A stretch of DNA of 64,000 nt from Limonium bicolor (Eukaryota; Streptophyta; Magnoliopsida; Caryophyllales; Plumbaginaceae), in contig CM041776.1 of assembly GCA_023374045.1 (NCBI GenBank), positions 142,107,296 to 142,171,295 on the forward strand. The letters are read 5' to 3'. The notes under the pieces were generated by a model. It was not told the DNA's origin. It made no database searches and worked only from the letters and a program-made list of their open reading frames with translations. Within the stretch, counting starts at the first letter, position 1. Each line of letters opens with the position of its first letter. Below, piece by piece: positions 12,338 through 23,900 of this stretch. Position numbers and translations under genes: made by a program.

Positions 12338-12894
12338 ATGGACAGGTGTTCGAAGAGGAGTTTTGCTATTCACAGTTATTTATACTGCTCCGTATGTGGA
12401 GGAGCTCATGATTATGAGGATTGTCTCATATTGCAGAACAACTCGGTTAGAAGATCAACCACTACCTGGAGACAATCGCTCAACAAGAGCAACACCCCAC
12501 TACGGATGTAAGTTATTGTCTTCCCTCTACAGTCGCCTACCGCCAGTTTCCATCCTTCTCTGTGCTCTATCCAGGAAATGAGGATATTTATATCCTCGAA
12601 CATGAAGAGAAGGAACTGCCATCACCTCCCGCCAAGATATCCAAACAAAACGCCAATATCACCTTCGAAGAATCCTTTTTCTCTGAAGATGATATCAAAC
12701 AGCGTTCTTTCTATGAGCCTCACCTACAAGAGGAGGATATTTACATCCTCCAATTTGAGGAAGAAAAATCATCATCGCCGGGTCTTCTATTAGAACTACG
12801 TTCCCGGCAATACCTCCTCAAACACCAGATTTTGTGGAGTATTAATTTTCTTATTTTATATGCCGAGGTAACGTTTTGTTTTGATCCAGGATAA
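12338..12894 (+). pseudogene. gag-derived coding remnant (zinc knuckle plus acidic region)
   Basis: An ATG at 12338 opens a 57-residue frame ending at 12511 that contains CSVCGGAHDYEDC, the same CX2CX3HX4C knuckle as in the Athila-like gag (shared GxxHDYEDC); the capsid domain is missing. A second frame, open from about 12446 to 12894 and without an ATG, encodes YRQFPSFSVLYPGNEDIYIL, then an acidic serine-rich stretch, then EEDIYILQFEEEK. EDIYIL thus appears twice about 48 codons apart. The change of frame between the two parts suggests a decayed single polypeptide. In copy b the knuckle is out of frame with its ATG. Beyond the knuckle I do not recognise the family. Confidence 0.6.
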
Positions 12895-12936
12895 TGAAGC
12901 AGGCGTCTAGCCAAAGACGTTAAAGAAGGGCAGCTT

Positions 12937-12954
12937 CCCGGGAGGCAACCCGGG
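12937..12954 (+). other. Conserved Athila post-coding hairpin motif
   Basis: CCCGGGAGGCAACCCGGG follows GACGTTAAAGAAG. A block of this form (GACGTTAAA..., GGGAGGCAACCC) is, from memory, common downstream of the coding region of plant Athila elements. Here it forms a 6-bp stem with loop AGGCAA. Copy b has it at 27828-27845. Confidence 0.6.
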
Positions 12955-13313
12955 TGTATTTTTATTTTATTTACTTTATTGTTCTTATTAATTTTCAGGT
13001 TCTCTTTAAATTTAATTTTTGCTAACTTTTAACCCCGTTTTTAGTATGGTTGCTTCTAGTGTCTTCTGCAGGTGCACCTCCATGGGGCACCGCAACCAAG
13101 CTACCTACTGAGGCTGAAGCTCAAGTGTGGGGAACTCCGATTAATGCAAGCAAAATAATATCAGGGGAGTACCAGTTTCTTTAATTTTCTTTTATTTAAA
13201 TAAAAATTGCAGAGAAGCGTTTATGTGCTAAATGTTTATTTGTGATCTTTGTGATATCTCTATTTTATCTACTTACCGAAAAGGTCTTCTGAACCTTCCC
13301 TTGTTTTTCTGGT

Positions 13314-13350
13314 GAACAATGAGGACATTGTTCAATTAAGTGTGGGGGAG
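13314..13350 (+). other. Internal polypurine-tract-like block with hairpin
   Basis: Inverted repeat GAACAATG-agga-CATTGTTC (13314-13333) followed by AAGTGTGGGGGAG. It repeats the pattern (GAGGAC ... AAGTGTGGGGG) found next to the 3' LTR, about 720 bp away, so it may be a second or ancestral plus-strand priming site. Confidence 0.5.
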
Positions 13351-13380
13351 TGTGCCCTTTTCGGTGACATTTTTTGTGCT

Positions 13381-14046
13381 TAAATGTTTAATCTCTCTCC
13401 TTATCTTTCATTTGTCCAATTCATATTATGGACCCTTTATATGTGGGTTGTTCTCTTTAAGAATAAATATTGTTATGAATTGTAGGATAAATGGTACAAA
13501 TTTAAAATTTTGATTACTTTTGAGGAGCATTTTATATGCGGTGTGACCAATAATCTGCAAATGGTTGGATTTTATTGCTCAGGGTTTTCTTTCTGTATTC
13601 TCTCTTAGGGATTGCTAAGGGGTACTTTTCTGTTAAAAAAAAAGAAAAAGAATACAAATGATAAGGACTTACGAGACACCATTGGAAACCAACAAAAAGA
13701 GAGTTGAGTGTTCTTAAAAACAAAGGCGTTATGCTACATTTTCTCATCTCTTATGCAAAAGTGAAACAAAAGCATAAATCTATTTTCCCTTTTGTTTTCT
13801 CCTAAATGCCCATTCTAGGAGAAGTTGGCCGTGGTAAAAGTTCTCAGAGTCCCTAAAAAGAAACATTGAAGTACCTTAGATCATACCCCAAACTCTATTT
13901 TATTTTCACCCTGAGCACACCTATGCCACCAGCAGTTAATTTTTCACACTCCTCAATAAATTAAAAAGATCATGTTTATCCACCCTTCATAATAATATTT
14001 GTTAGTATTGAGCATTCCCTACTTACTTGGGTACGTGATTTTGCTG
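13381..14046 (+). other. Non-coding 3' spacer of nested element a
   Basis: AT-rich, no coding signal; includes an A-rich run (13636-13651). Nothing else recognised. Confidence 0.5.
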
Positions 14047-14076
14047 AGGACAAGCAAAAAGATAAGTGTGGGGGTG
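14047..14076 (+). other. Polypurine tract of nested element a
   Basis: GAGGACAAGCAAAAAG then ATAAGTGTGGGGGTG directly abuts the 3' LTR start TGATAAG at 14077. Confidence 0.75.
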
Positions 14077-15685
14077 TGATAAGTGTCCAAATGAGCATGA
14101 TTTATAGGTGTATTTCATATATAATATTAGCACTTTTCTTGCTCATTTCTCCACTTCGGTTAGTTTTCCTCTAGTTTATGTTTTATTGTTTATCTCACAA
14201 ATTTATTGGTGTAACATGAGGAAAACCAAGCTGGAAGTAAAGTAGACGAAGAAACAAACACATAGGCGCAAACGGCTCGAAAAACGGAGTCCAAACGAAG
14301 AATCTAGAGCTCCTAGAAGAAATAAGCCTGTACATCGAGATAACAGGCGGACATGTACATCGTGATAACAAGCGGACGTCTCACCAAGGCTACCGCCCCA
14401 TACTGGGCGGACATCACACAGGCAACCGCCTCTAAAGGAGGCGGACGTGAAGGAAGTTACCGCCACTTATTGGGCGGTTGTCCAGGCGGACAACAAGGAG
14501 TTACCGCCACTTATTGGGCGGTTGATCAGGCGCGGTCGTGACTAATTATCAGTCGCGACCAGTTTCTTCTTCGCCCGTCGTCGTCTGCAACTTACCTTCA
14601 CCGACTGTCTGCAACTCGCCCACTCGTCCACTGTCTGCGCCTACCTTAATTCACGCGTATGTTCACCTGTCTGTCCCCTGCAATAAATGATCAATCATGC
14701 AAATCTTATCCAGCTTCTTCCACCGCCTCACGCGTCTGTCTATCTTCTCTGCTTCCTCTTCCTTTCTCTATATAAACCCACGAGCTATCATCCACCATCC
14801 ATACAATCCACGACCGAGCAGACCACAAACCACACACCATCTCATTTCTCTTCTTCCGCCTTCTCCATTTTATTTATTTTACATTCCACAAAATTCACCT
14901 CTAGCCCTACGTATACAAAATAGCAGAGTGAGCCGGAGTGATTACGGATGATTTCTATTACTCTTGTCTCTGTCTATCTATTTAATATGTTAGGCTAGTT
15001 TACGTATACTCTGGGAATGGTTATTATGTGTTTGTATTAATTATGCATTATTTTTACTGGTTTAATTATATATATTTTGTTACGTTTTAAAGGTTATCTC
15101 GCACCTTTTAATAAATGTCATGAGTTTATTAAATTGCTTTCCTAAGTCTATTTTGATCAGACCGGTGATAAATAGATGGGTTAATTAAGACGTAAAACTG
15201 GAGGAAACTTGTTATGATTTAATAAGTTAGTATTCAGTTGCAAATGTAATTCCTCAATACTCCTCTGCCGTTCGCAGGCTTTTGCTTGAACCTTGATTAG
15301 AACCTTGCATTACAGGTGAACGAGTTCTTATGAGGCTATGACTTAGTCCTTAAGATAATTACAGGAACCTTGCCAAATTATTAAACCAGTAGAGATAGCT
15401 TAATTATGCAGATTATTAACCTGACCCAGAGTTCCATTTTATTTATCTATTAACTTAGTTTATTTTATCTTTTCTTTTTTTATTTTACAAGTCAATTAAT
15501 CCCCCTTTTGTGACACGCTTAGGTACTATTATATGTACATTAGTCCCACAGTTCGACATCCGGTTGCTTACATTTTCACTATACTACTGCGACCGGGATT
15601 TGTTTGCAGCCCGACGTTTAATTTGAGTTTTAATTTCTTTTCTTTTAATTTTACACCAGTTAACCACTCACTTTATACGTCTGCA
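14077..15685 (+). repeat. 3' LTR of nested element a (1609 bp)
   Basis: Near-identical to 10517-12122, with 3'-LTR-specific bases GGTGTAACATG, GACGTGAAGG, CTTCTTCCGCC and CCCACAGTT. Palindrome modules at about 14392-14535; TATATAAA at 14769-14776. It ends in CTGCA and is followed by the target duplicate GTGTA (15686-15690). Confidence 0.9.
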
Positions 15686-16320
15686 GTGTAGGTGTTATGA
15701 TTCTTTCATAGTTATCTGGACTATGTTGTTCGGTTATTACGGCCTCTTGGCATGTAGGTTTGGTGTTAATCCAACCTCGACTAATTCCTTAGTCGGTTGG
15801 TATACCGTTGTTGGTATCATCAGAGGTTACAGTCCGTAGACTCTCTTGTCTAGGGTTCGTTACTCTATCTTCCTTGCTTTATTGCGCGATTGTGCTTCTC
15901 TTCTTGCTGGCTGCACATGGTTCTCGCGACTGCGTAGCATGTCGCCCCATGGTGCCATAAATTCCATCATCCTTGTGTTTAGGATCTTCATTCCCCCACC
16001 ACTAAGTGCGGTCCTTGTCATGCAACGGAAACCGTCTTTGGGACTTCCAGTTCTTGGACTCTACGTATGACAGGTTCTTTTCTAATAAGGTTTTTTTGTA
16101 CTGCCTGATCGGGTTTTACCCGAGCGTGAGAGGTCTTTCCATCTCTCTGGCGTTATTCTCTCAACTTAATACCGTGGGTTGCGGAGGGCGGGGTATGGTT
16201 GTGGTAGGTTTCCGATTCATACGGAAGTTCCTAACTAGCGTACCTCTCACGGTAACACTCAACCCTAAGCCCTAAGACTCTAATTCCTAACTCGGTATTT
16301 CCTAACTCGGTATTTCATCC

Positions 16321-16348
16321 ATCAGAGCGATACTTCGCTCTGATACCA
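16321..16348 (-). other. LARD primer binding site inside a hairpin (unit 1)
   Basis: Minus strand TGGTATCAGAGCG (16348 to 16336) is complementary to the 3' end of plant initiator tRNA-Met for 12 of 13 bases. It overlaps a perfect 10-bp inverted repeat, ATCAGAGCGA-tact-TCGCTCTGAT (16321-16344). A 5-base spacer separates it from the LTR end. Confidence 0.85.
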
Positions 16349-16999
16349 CTTTTTGTAACACCCCTACCGCTAATACCGTCATTACTGTACAAATACTTAC
16401 CTTCGCAGCGGATATTACTTACTCAACGGCGGGTGTACAATGCCGTTAGTCACCCACGTGATTAACAAGGCAGATTACAATACTACATACTATCGGTCTG
16501 ATGATATGAATATACCGAGTGCTCTACATGATGCATTACTTTCCCTTGCATACCAATCCATAATACGATACAACTCCAATACAATACTATACCGAGTATA
16601 CTACAATCCTTAATTTTACCGATACAGTTTGGACTTCCAAATTTCCCAATACATTACAGGTTTCATCCCTTCCATACTACTACCCATGCTTACATAGCAG
16701 TCCTCGTCCTACTCTCGAACGGTGGCCAGCTTCGAGTACCTGCACACTAAAAACGGTCCCCCGAGGGGGTCAGCTTACGCTGCATATGAAATCCGCATAT
16801 ACCGCGTGCTAACCGCGGTACGCCGACTACTTTGGGTCGGATATACATGGAGTTCATTTTACATGCATACGTACATACTCATACTACAACAATACAATCA
16901 AAGATACCTACATAAATGTACAAGTTCAATACTTACTAAGGAAGACAATTCAATAGTCAACCATTCGTCTTTATTATACATTCATTACTCTCGTACTGT

Positions 17000-17240
17000 G
17001 TTTGATATTCGTTACTCTACTCATACTCACTCCTTACTCTTGCATACTCATCGCTCCATGTTCAATACCTTACTCGTACACGATCCTTACTCTGTACTCG
17101 TTACTATACTGGTGCATACGCACTACTCAATTCTCTTCACTTACTCTTACATACTCGATACCCAATACTTACTCATACATACTCAATACTCATACTCATT
17201 ACATCTCATACTTGCTTCTTACTCGATACTCATACTTGGC
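17000..17240. repeat. TACTC-rich simple sequence in LARD LTR
   Basis: Degenerate ACTCATACT/TACTCAATACTC units, variable between LTR copies at its right end. Low-complexity open frames here are artefacts of the repeat. Confidence 0.65.
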
Positions 17241-18344
17241 CTCTGGGCGAGTCATACACAAGACTCACCACCGGACCTACAATACGAGGGCTATACGCTT
17301 AGCTCCTCAAATACTCAAATGTCCGTACTACCGGACTACTCGAATTCCCAACACTCTTCTCTCAGTGTATTACAATCTCGTGGATTAGCCTAGAAGTATC
17401 TCTCTCGATAACCTCTTTTAGCTTAGGGAATTACCACCGCTAGTATCCTCAGATTTAAGGGTTTCCCCAACATATCGAATACTCTCTCGTTCGGGGCATA
17501 CTTACATCAGTCGGGTCCTCTCATAATGGGTCGACTGATTACTAAGGGGTTTGGAGATCCCTCCTCATTCTTTGCTACTCTCCTGGTTCATGTTTTGCAC
17601 CAAGATTAGTTCCTCTAATAGAGGTTACTTATATACTTCCACTACGTTTTGTTTGTGGATTATTCATTTCACTTCTCCTATCGTTATCGGAAGGTTATTA
17701 CTCCCGTACACTCTCTCACATTCTAGTGAGTTCGTTGGGTTGCGTTATCGTTTATTGATTCGATAATTTAGTGCGTTGCTATGTTTCCATTAGTTCACAA
17801 TATGACTCTTACTACGAGCCTCTACATAACAAGACTTATCTCTGAGTCGTATTACGCACTAAATGAAGCCACACAATCAATCAGGAAAGGTTAGCTCACA
17901 CAACATACATCAAGACATACAATGAAGGCAATAAACCATTTTCATGCTTTAGTCTTGATTAGCCGGCATACAACATACAAATCAACGTAACTCGGTTAGC
18001 ATACGGGGCATGAGGAATCATACCTTTCACCGGAGTTAGCTTTACCATGTGTTCCCTTGTTCCTTGGTTCACACTTGTTCCACTGATAATGTTTTCAACA
18101 TTGTTGTTAATACTATGCTCATACGATATACAAGTAGTTACTACTCCTTACTTACCCCGTTATCCGGTACACTTAATGTTCTTATACTTACAACTTCCTT
18201 AACTTGTTTCCTTACTCACATGTGCATTTCCTCATCCTTTCTTCCCATTAATGTTTGTGTTACTACATTTACATATACCTATGTGTATAGGCTATACTTA
18301 TATCATATGATAACTCTAATCATATAATATATATATTTTGACTC

Positions 18345-18747
18345 GACCGACCTTACCCAGGGTCGGTCCCAAGGTCGGTCGAAGTCAGTAAGGAATTACG
18401 CTGGAAAATTACAGGGCCGACCGACCTTGCAAGTCCGGTCCCAAGGTCGGTCCATTCCAGTGAGTTACTTAACGGAGAATTTTAGCCCGACCGACCTGCA
18501 AGTCCGGTCGCAAGGTCGGTCCATTCCAGTAGCTTACAAGACGGAAAATTTTTTTTTAGTCGACCGACCTTGCTAGTCCGGTCGCAAGGTCGGTCCATTC
18601 CAGTAGGTTGCATTACGGGAAATTCTTCTGGCCGACCGACCTTGCATGTCCGGTCCCAAGGTCGGTCCATTCCAGAAGGTTTCCGTCCTTTGTAAATCTG
18701 GGCTCGACCGACCTTGCAAGTTCGGTCCCAAGGTCGGTCCGGCCCAG
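18345..18747 (-). repeat. Six-unit palindromic minisatellite of LARD LTR 2
   Basis: Same six units as in the other LTRs, with small changes (one arm shortened to GACCGACCTGC in unit 3; TTGCTAGTCC in unit 4). Adjacent TA tract is short and interrupted. Confidence 0.85.
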
Positions 18748-20455
18748 TACTTCAGTTTTCATTTCTGTTTTCAGTCCTCTCCTTTACCCATTACTTCCTC
18801 ATTGTTCCTACACTTAATCCCACATATTTTAACACTACTTAGGCCCTAAAAATTGCCTTGATTCATCCCCCCAAATACCTTACTCACTTCTAAATCCATA
18901 TACACCATTTCTCCTCCTCCTTCAACACTTGTAACAGTTTTTGTTACACTTGTGCTACAGATTTTATAATTCAATTCTCCCATCCAATACTTCCTCAATC
19001 ATTGCCAATTCTAGCATCCTAATTACCTCTCCTTACCTTGCCAATTTATTTCCAAGCCATTGCACTCCCTACACCCAAGTTCCAACACTCATTTTACAAA
19101 ATCCTGCACACCAATTTCTTCCTAGTTCCACAATGCATTTTGGTACCTCTCTTGCTACAGATTTTGCGTCCTAATACTCTCATACCACCACTACCATTCC
19201 ATGGTCATTAAACACCTTTATTAAATCCAATACACACCTTGGTTCTCCCTTTCACCAAGTCATTCTTTAATGCTCAATTCCTACCAAAATTTTGCCATAG
19301 TTCACCTACTTTTCCTTACATCCTCAAATACACATTCTCTCCTCAAATTCCACCTAAAGCTAGCCACACCCAACAAGGGTCCTACCAGCACACATACAAA
19401 ATCCTAATACACCAATGCTTCCTCAATTACAATACCAATACAACATTATTCCTCAAATAGCATTACTAATATACATACACCATTCATTTGGCTCTAAGGC
19501 CTACAAATCCACACATTTACTCACTAGTACTCAAATGTCCACAACTACATTACCAATACAATAGTTGAGGTCCTTTATTTGTTTACCCATTCCCATTACA
19601 CTAATGCATTTAAAATTAAGCATTAAGAAGAGCTCTTACCTTGAGCTTAAATTTCCTTTCCTCCTTTCCAATTCTTCCCTTCCTCTCTTTCTTGTACCAA
19701 CCGGTCACATGGGAGTGGAGTTGTCAAACTCCACCCCAAACCCAAGAACACAAAAATGCATTTTAGTTACTCTTCTAAACCCTTAGAGAATTCTAATTCC
19801 ATAAAAAGGCTTAGAGTACAAGTTAGGGTTTTACCTTTGGGGGTCTTTGAGAGGGATTCTCACCCTTGAATCAAGAATGGGGTTACTCCACCATTGGAGG
19901 GTTGAAATGGAGCTCAAAACCAAGAAGGAAAACAAGGTAAGAGAAGTAGCCAAAATCGGCCAAGGCAAGAAAATGGGGAAAATGAGATTTTCTCTTGAAA
20001 CTTTTTACCTTGTTTGAAAGAGGAGACTCCAAGCTTCACAATGGTGTGCTTTCTCTTCAAATGGGGAAAACCCATGGAGATGAAGTTGCTCATTTTCGGA
20101 TTTTGAAGAGATAGAAATGTAGAGCTTGAAGAGAGGAGTTCAAATATGTATTTTGTTTTTGATTTGGAGCTTACATGTGGATGGAGCATGAGGATGAAGT
20201 TGGAGTTGCCATGGAAGCCATGGGAGAGCTCTCAAAAATCGCCCAAGCCAGAGAGGAAAGGAGGGAGATGGTGAGAGAGGGGGAAATAGGAGAGAGAAGA
20301 GGGAAAAGTGAGAATAAGAGGTGAGAGAGTGTGGTTTTACTTTTGTACTTTTATTTGTTTTGCTTTTTGGTTCCCTCTACTTATTAGCTAGTTACATGTG
20401 TATGAGAGGGTTATTTGACCCATTAAAAATCGGCCCCACACACTACTACTAGCTG

Positions 20456-20850
20456 GAGCGTTTTTCGTCATTTACAGAAAACGCTCGTTATTTTGCCCGG
20501 TTTTGATACTGTTCACTAACCGGACCCGTTTTCCGGAATTTTCTCGTTTCTTTATTTTTATTGGTTATTAAGCTTCCATAAATGCTTAATAATTATTATT
20601 TAATGATTTATAATTTTTACGGGTCTGTTTGACCACTTAAAGTCGTTTTCGGGTTTCCTCGAAAAACGTGCGCTAAAGCTCTTTTAGCGTTTTAATACAT
20701 TTCTTGGATCCGTTTTCTTCGGGAATCATTCCCGTATACTAATTAGGCATGAATAAGCCTTAGGAATCCTTACGATACTATAACCAAGGTCTCGTACCTC
20801 CTATGGTTATTTAACGCTCATTTTAGCGTTTTCCGCTTTCTAAGCGTTTT
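20456..20850 (-). repeat. AGCGTTTT half-site cluster at start of LARD LTR 2
   Basis: AGCGTTTT or its complement occurs at 20457, 20478, 20686, 20813 (AACGCT), 20825 and 20843. The first two form a 9-bp inverted repeat GAGCGTTTT/AAAACGCTC (20456-20464 with 20478-20486). This lies within the first 510 bp of the LTR in element sense. Conserved in all complete copies. Confidence 0.55.
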
Positions 20851-20961
20851 TCTCATTCCTTTGGATTTATTTTCTTTACCAAAAATTACTTAGGCACTAT
20901 TAGGCCCATAAATACTATAGTAGGATAATATAATCACCATATTTAAGTTCGGGGTATTTCA

Positions 20962-20974
20962 ATCTACCCCCCTG
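20962..20974 (-). other. Polypurine tract of LARD unit 2
   Basis: Minus strand CAGGGGGGTAGAT abutting LTR 2. Confidence 0.8.
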
Positions 20975-23900
20975 AAAGAACTTTGCCCTCAAAGTTGGTG
21001 AATCTAATACTGTTACTCGTACCAATACTCTATGCTAAGGTTATGACCTCTACATATGACTTGTCAAACTCCAAATGTCTGACATGATGCATACTACACA
21101 TCCAAACAGCATGTCACTGCATGCATAGCAATCAAAAATATCCGTTTTACTCCTCTCCAAGGGGGGTCCATCCGCAGACAATTAGGTACAATCCTCCCCC
21201 AATGGAGAGTGATCCCTCAGGTACCGGTCACGTTTGAACACTTACGCTTTCTGGTTCACGGCCGTCATGACTTGAGCACTTACGCTTTCTGGCTCTACGG
21301 TCCTTTGGTTCTGATCAAATTCATTTGCACATATAGAGATCCTCAGGCACTTACTCATATACTTACTTACTTACTCATACTTACTCGGGACTACACTGCC
21401 CCAGTGCCCTTGGAAAAATAAAAACACCCACTGTTACCGTACACCCGGTGTAGTGGTTTCAAACTACTCTACACTTCCACAGACTCAAAACTAGCTTCAC
21501 CTCCTATGGTTTCGACCGGATACCCGTGCCTAGGCATGGAAGATCCACTAGCGTGGGAGCGGTTTTAAAACCGATCCTCATTCTCAAGTTTGAAGAAAAC
21601 ATTGTACCAAATTAGTTTTGGAAATTCATTTTGAAAACTTTGCATACATCTCCCAAGTTCAATTTATGATGGTTATTCCTATTACTAGTGTTATTATTGT
21701 GGCCACTTAAGGGAGCTTCCAGAGTCCTTCAACCCCAATGTGATCAGCATTGGTGTTGAATTATCCTTCCACCCAATTTGTGTTCGGCTTCCCTTGATCG
21801 CTAGCAAATCAAGTTCCACTTCCCACCTCAATACAAACAGACAGATTGTCAAACATTATTTCGTTTTCTATCTTTTTAATCTTGCTACTCATAATCATAA
21901 CATACATTTCCCAATTTATATGATTCACTTACTTACTTACTAATCATCTCATCAATTATTACTGCATCCTCTCCAACTACAATACTTAAGAAATTCATGG
22001 GTATAATATCCCATTAATCTGCTATACCAAATTCATACTCATAAAATACATCGGTTTCGTGCCGATTTATACTCATTACATACATTGGTTCCATACCGAT
22101 TTATACTCCTCAAGTCTCCCATACATACTCATTCTTCATACTATTACCAATCGGGGTTCTCATTCCCCTGGAGTTTCACTACTCCTTTTCCTATACTTGC
22201 TTCTCAAATTACCACAATTACACGATGCGTGAATACAAATGTTTAACATGAGTATCAGCCATCAAGACGAATTCTCTTGCGCTATGCGCGTTGTAGTTTA
22301 CGCACCTATCACGTAAAACATACATTTCACGGTTTTCGCTCTACCCCCCTTAAAAGGGATTACGCCCACGTAATCTACCATGTGTCAACATTGGACATTG
22401 GTCGTAGGCATTCAGCCGTCATGGAGCGGTTCAGTTTCCATGCGGTCTATTATACAATGTTCCTTGATCAACGGGTCTTAACCGTACTGTCGGTTAGTCC
22501 CTGCATCAAGAATTTCCATCGGAGTTTATTTAACTCTTAACCGGGTTCGGTTCTAGCCTGAATGGCTTTAAGGCATTAACGATTAACCTTTTATTTACTA
22601 GGTGTACTTCACTTAGAATTCTGGCCCACTAGCTTCTGCTGCGCGACCCTGATAACTTGGGTTATTCGCCCTTCTTGTTATCTTAAATGTGTATACAACA
22701 CCTTTTATCCTTCTTGTTGCGGAAATAAGGTTTATTGACCAAGTGTGATGTTCTCTTACCGTGCTCGAATTCGGTGAGTTGTAGATTCATAATCAGCTCT
22801 CTGGTAATGTATATACATATGTTGTGTTTGTAGTGATCATTCACTTGGTTTCTCCGACTTATTGTCGGTTGAGGTTAAGTCACTACTTGGTTGTAGTGCT
22901 TCCTCTACTGTTAGTGGCTTCTGAATTGTACCAGTTTCTCTGGTTCATTACAAGTGTTCTTTACTTGTATGACCTTGCATTTTTAATGCGTCGGTCCTTG
23001 TGACTCTCTTAAGTCTCCTTTCGCTTTTATTCCAATGGAATTCACATCTTGTGATTTAGGTCGCACGGTTTGTTTCTAAGCGTTTGCTTAGCTGGCTTAT
23101 GCCATGTTCACTGGTGAAAGGAAGAATTTACTACTACTTACATTTTCCATATTCCTAGCTATCCCACTAGATCATTAACTACACAAGTGCAATACCAAAA
23201 CACTCAGTCCTACAGAATGCAGAGGCGTGAACCCTTGGCAGTAACTCTCTTATGAGATCGCAATAGGACTGATCGTTACTTTTTCAGGTGGTGCTTCATC
23301 ATTTGGTGCAGACTTCTGGCTTGTTGCCCGTCTGTCTACCATCTTATTTTAACTACTTCATAGCATCGGGTGATTATTCACATGCATTGGTCGCCTGCTG
23401 CGCACCATGTTCTTACTGATTCTACAGTATTGGTTTGCATGGCCTCCGCTGTTGTTAGCTTCAGCTCCTGCATTTCTGTCGCCTATACAATGGTTCCCCG
23501 TGTATTTGGCAAATACGGAGTATGGTATTCCTTTATTTTTCTGAGCTCCCTGAGCATCATTGGTTTTATAACCGGTTATTCCTTGGTTGTCAACAATTGC
23601 TGCTGAAGCTTATTTCACATTGCTTAACAATAGTTGTATGCTCAAGCTTGACTACACTAGTACTTCTGAAAGGAATATATTTCCCGACAGTTATTGATGG
23701 CGTCCCATTCTTGGGATCCACGTGTTCACCGCCCTTGCGGTTTCACATTTATGAGGGGTCCTCATTCATCGATTGTTACTCTTTCATTGGTGCCGTCCTT
23801 GACAGCCTTCCATATTGTTCACCTTGGTTTTGCAACCGTTGGTTGTGTAGTAACAGTTTCATGGCCTACTAGCCATGTTGCCTAGAGCTCTGCTCATCAT

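Larger units (their letters stand above)
10517..15685 (+). mobile_element. Nested non-autonomous Athila-related LTR element, copy a (5169 bp)
   Basis: Plus-strand order: LTR 10517-12122, tRNA-Asp-like primer site, short gag-derived coding remnant, conserved Athila 3' block, polypurine tract, LTR 14077-15685. It is flanked by the 5-bp duplication TTGTA/GTGTA. The internal region is only 1954 bp and lacks protease, RT, RNase H, integrase and capsid domains, so mobility would need proteins supplied in trans. It resembles the TR-GAG/LARD class of deletion derivatives; the shared LTR 3' end points to an Athila-type parent. Confidence 0.88.
6016..16353 (-). repeat. LARD internal region 1 (non-coding, with nested element)
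   Basis: About 5.16 kb of LARD internal DNA (6016-10516 and 15686-16353) interrupted by the nested element at 10517-15685. Neither strand has an open frame resembling gag, protease, RT, RNase H or integrase. The plus-strand open stretches use non-ATG starts and break in sister copies. A variable TACTCATACT simple repeat lies at 6401-6453. A short stem with a compensatory change is at 9714-9759. The region ends at the primer site (16336-16348). Confidence 0.85.
16354..20961 (-). repeat. LARD LTR 2 (complete, 4608 bp)
   Basis: Element sense starts TGAAATACCCC (20961) and ends GGGGTGTTACA (16354); the termini form an imperfect 11-bp inverted repeat. In plus coordinates: TACTCA-rich simple sequence 17000-17240, short TA tract 18321-18337, palindromic minisatellite, a purine-rich GAGA tract about 20247-20334, AGCGTTTT motifs 20457-20850. 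The plus-strand open stretch 16722-17393 begins at GTG and is not kept in sister LTRs. No gene. Confidence 0.9.

Noticed and set aside
12508..12532. Possible intron with GTAAG start and CTACAG end in the nested element
   Set aside because: Only 25 bases, far below the usual minimum for plant introns, and removing it does not restore one frame.
16161..16220. 19-residue minus-strand open frame just after the LARD primer site, at the usual place of a gag start
   Set aside because: Very short, altered in unit 3, no gag similarity; may be chance.
16263..16276. Telomere-like CCCTAAGCCCTAAG
   Set aside because: Two degenerate units only, inside the LARD leader, in every array unit; not a telomeric tract.
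16722..17393. 223-codon plus-strand open frame in LARD LTR 2
   Set aside because: GTG start, largely translated TACTC simple repeat, and not maintained in LTRs 3-6.
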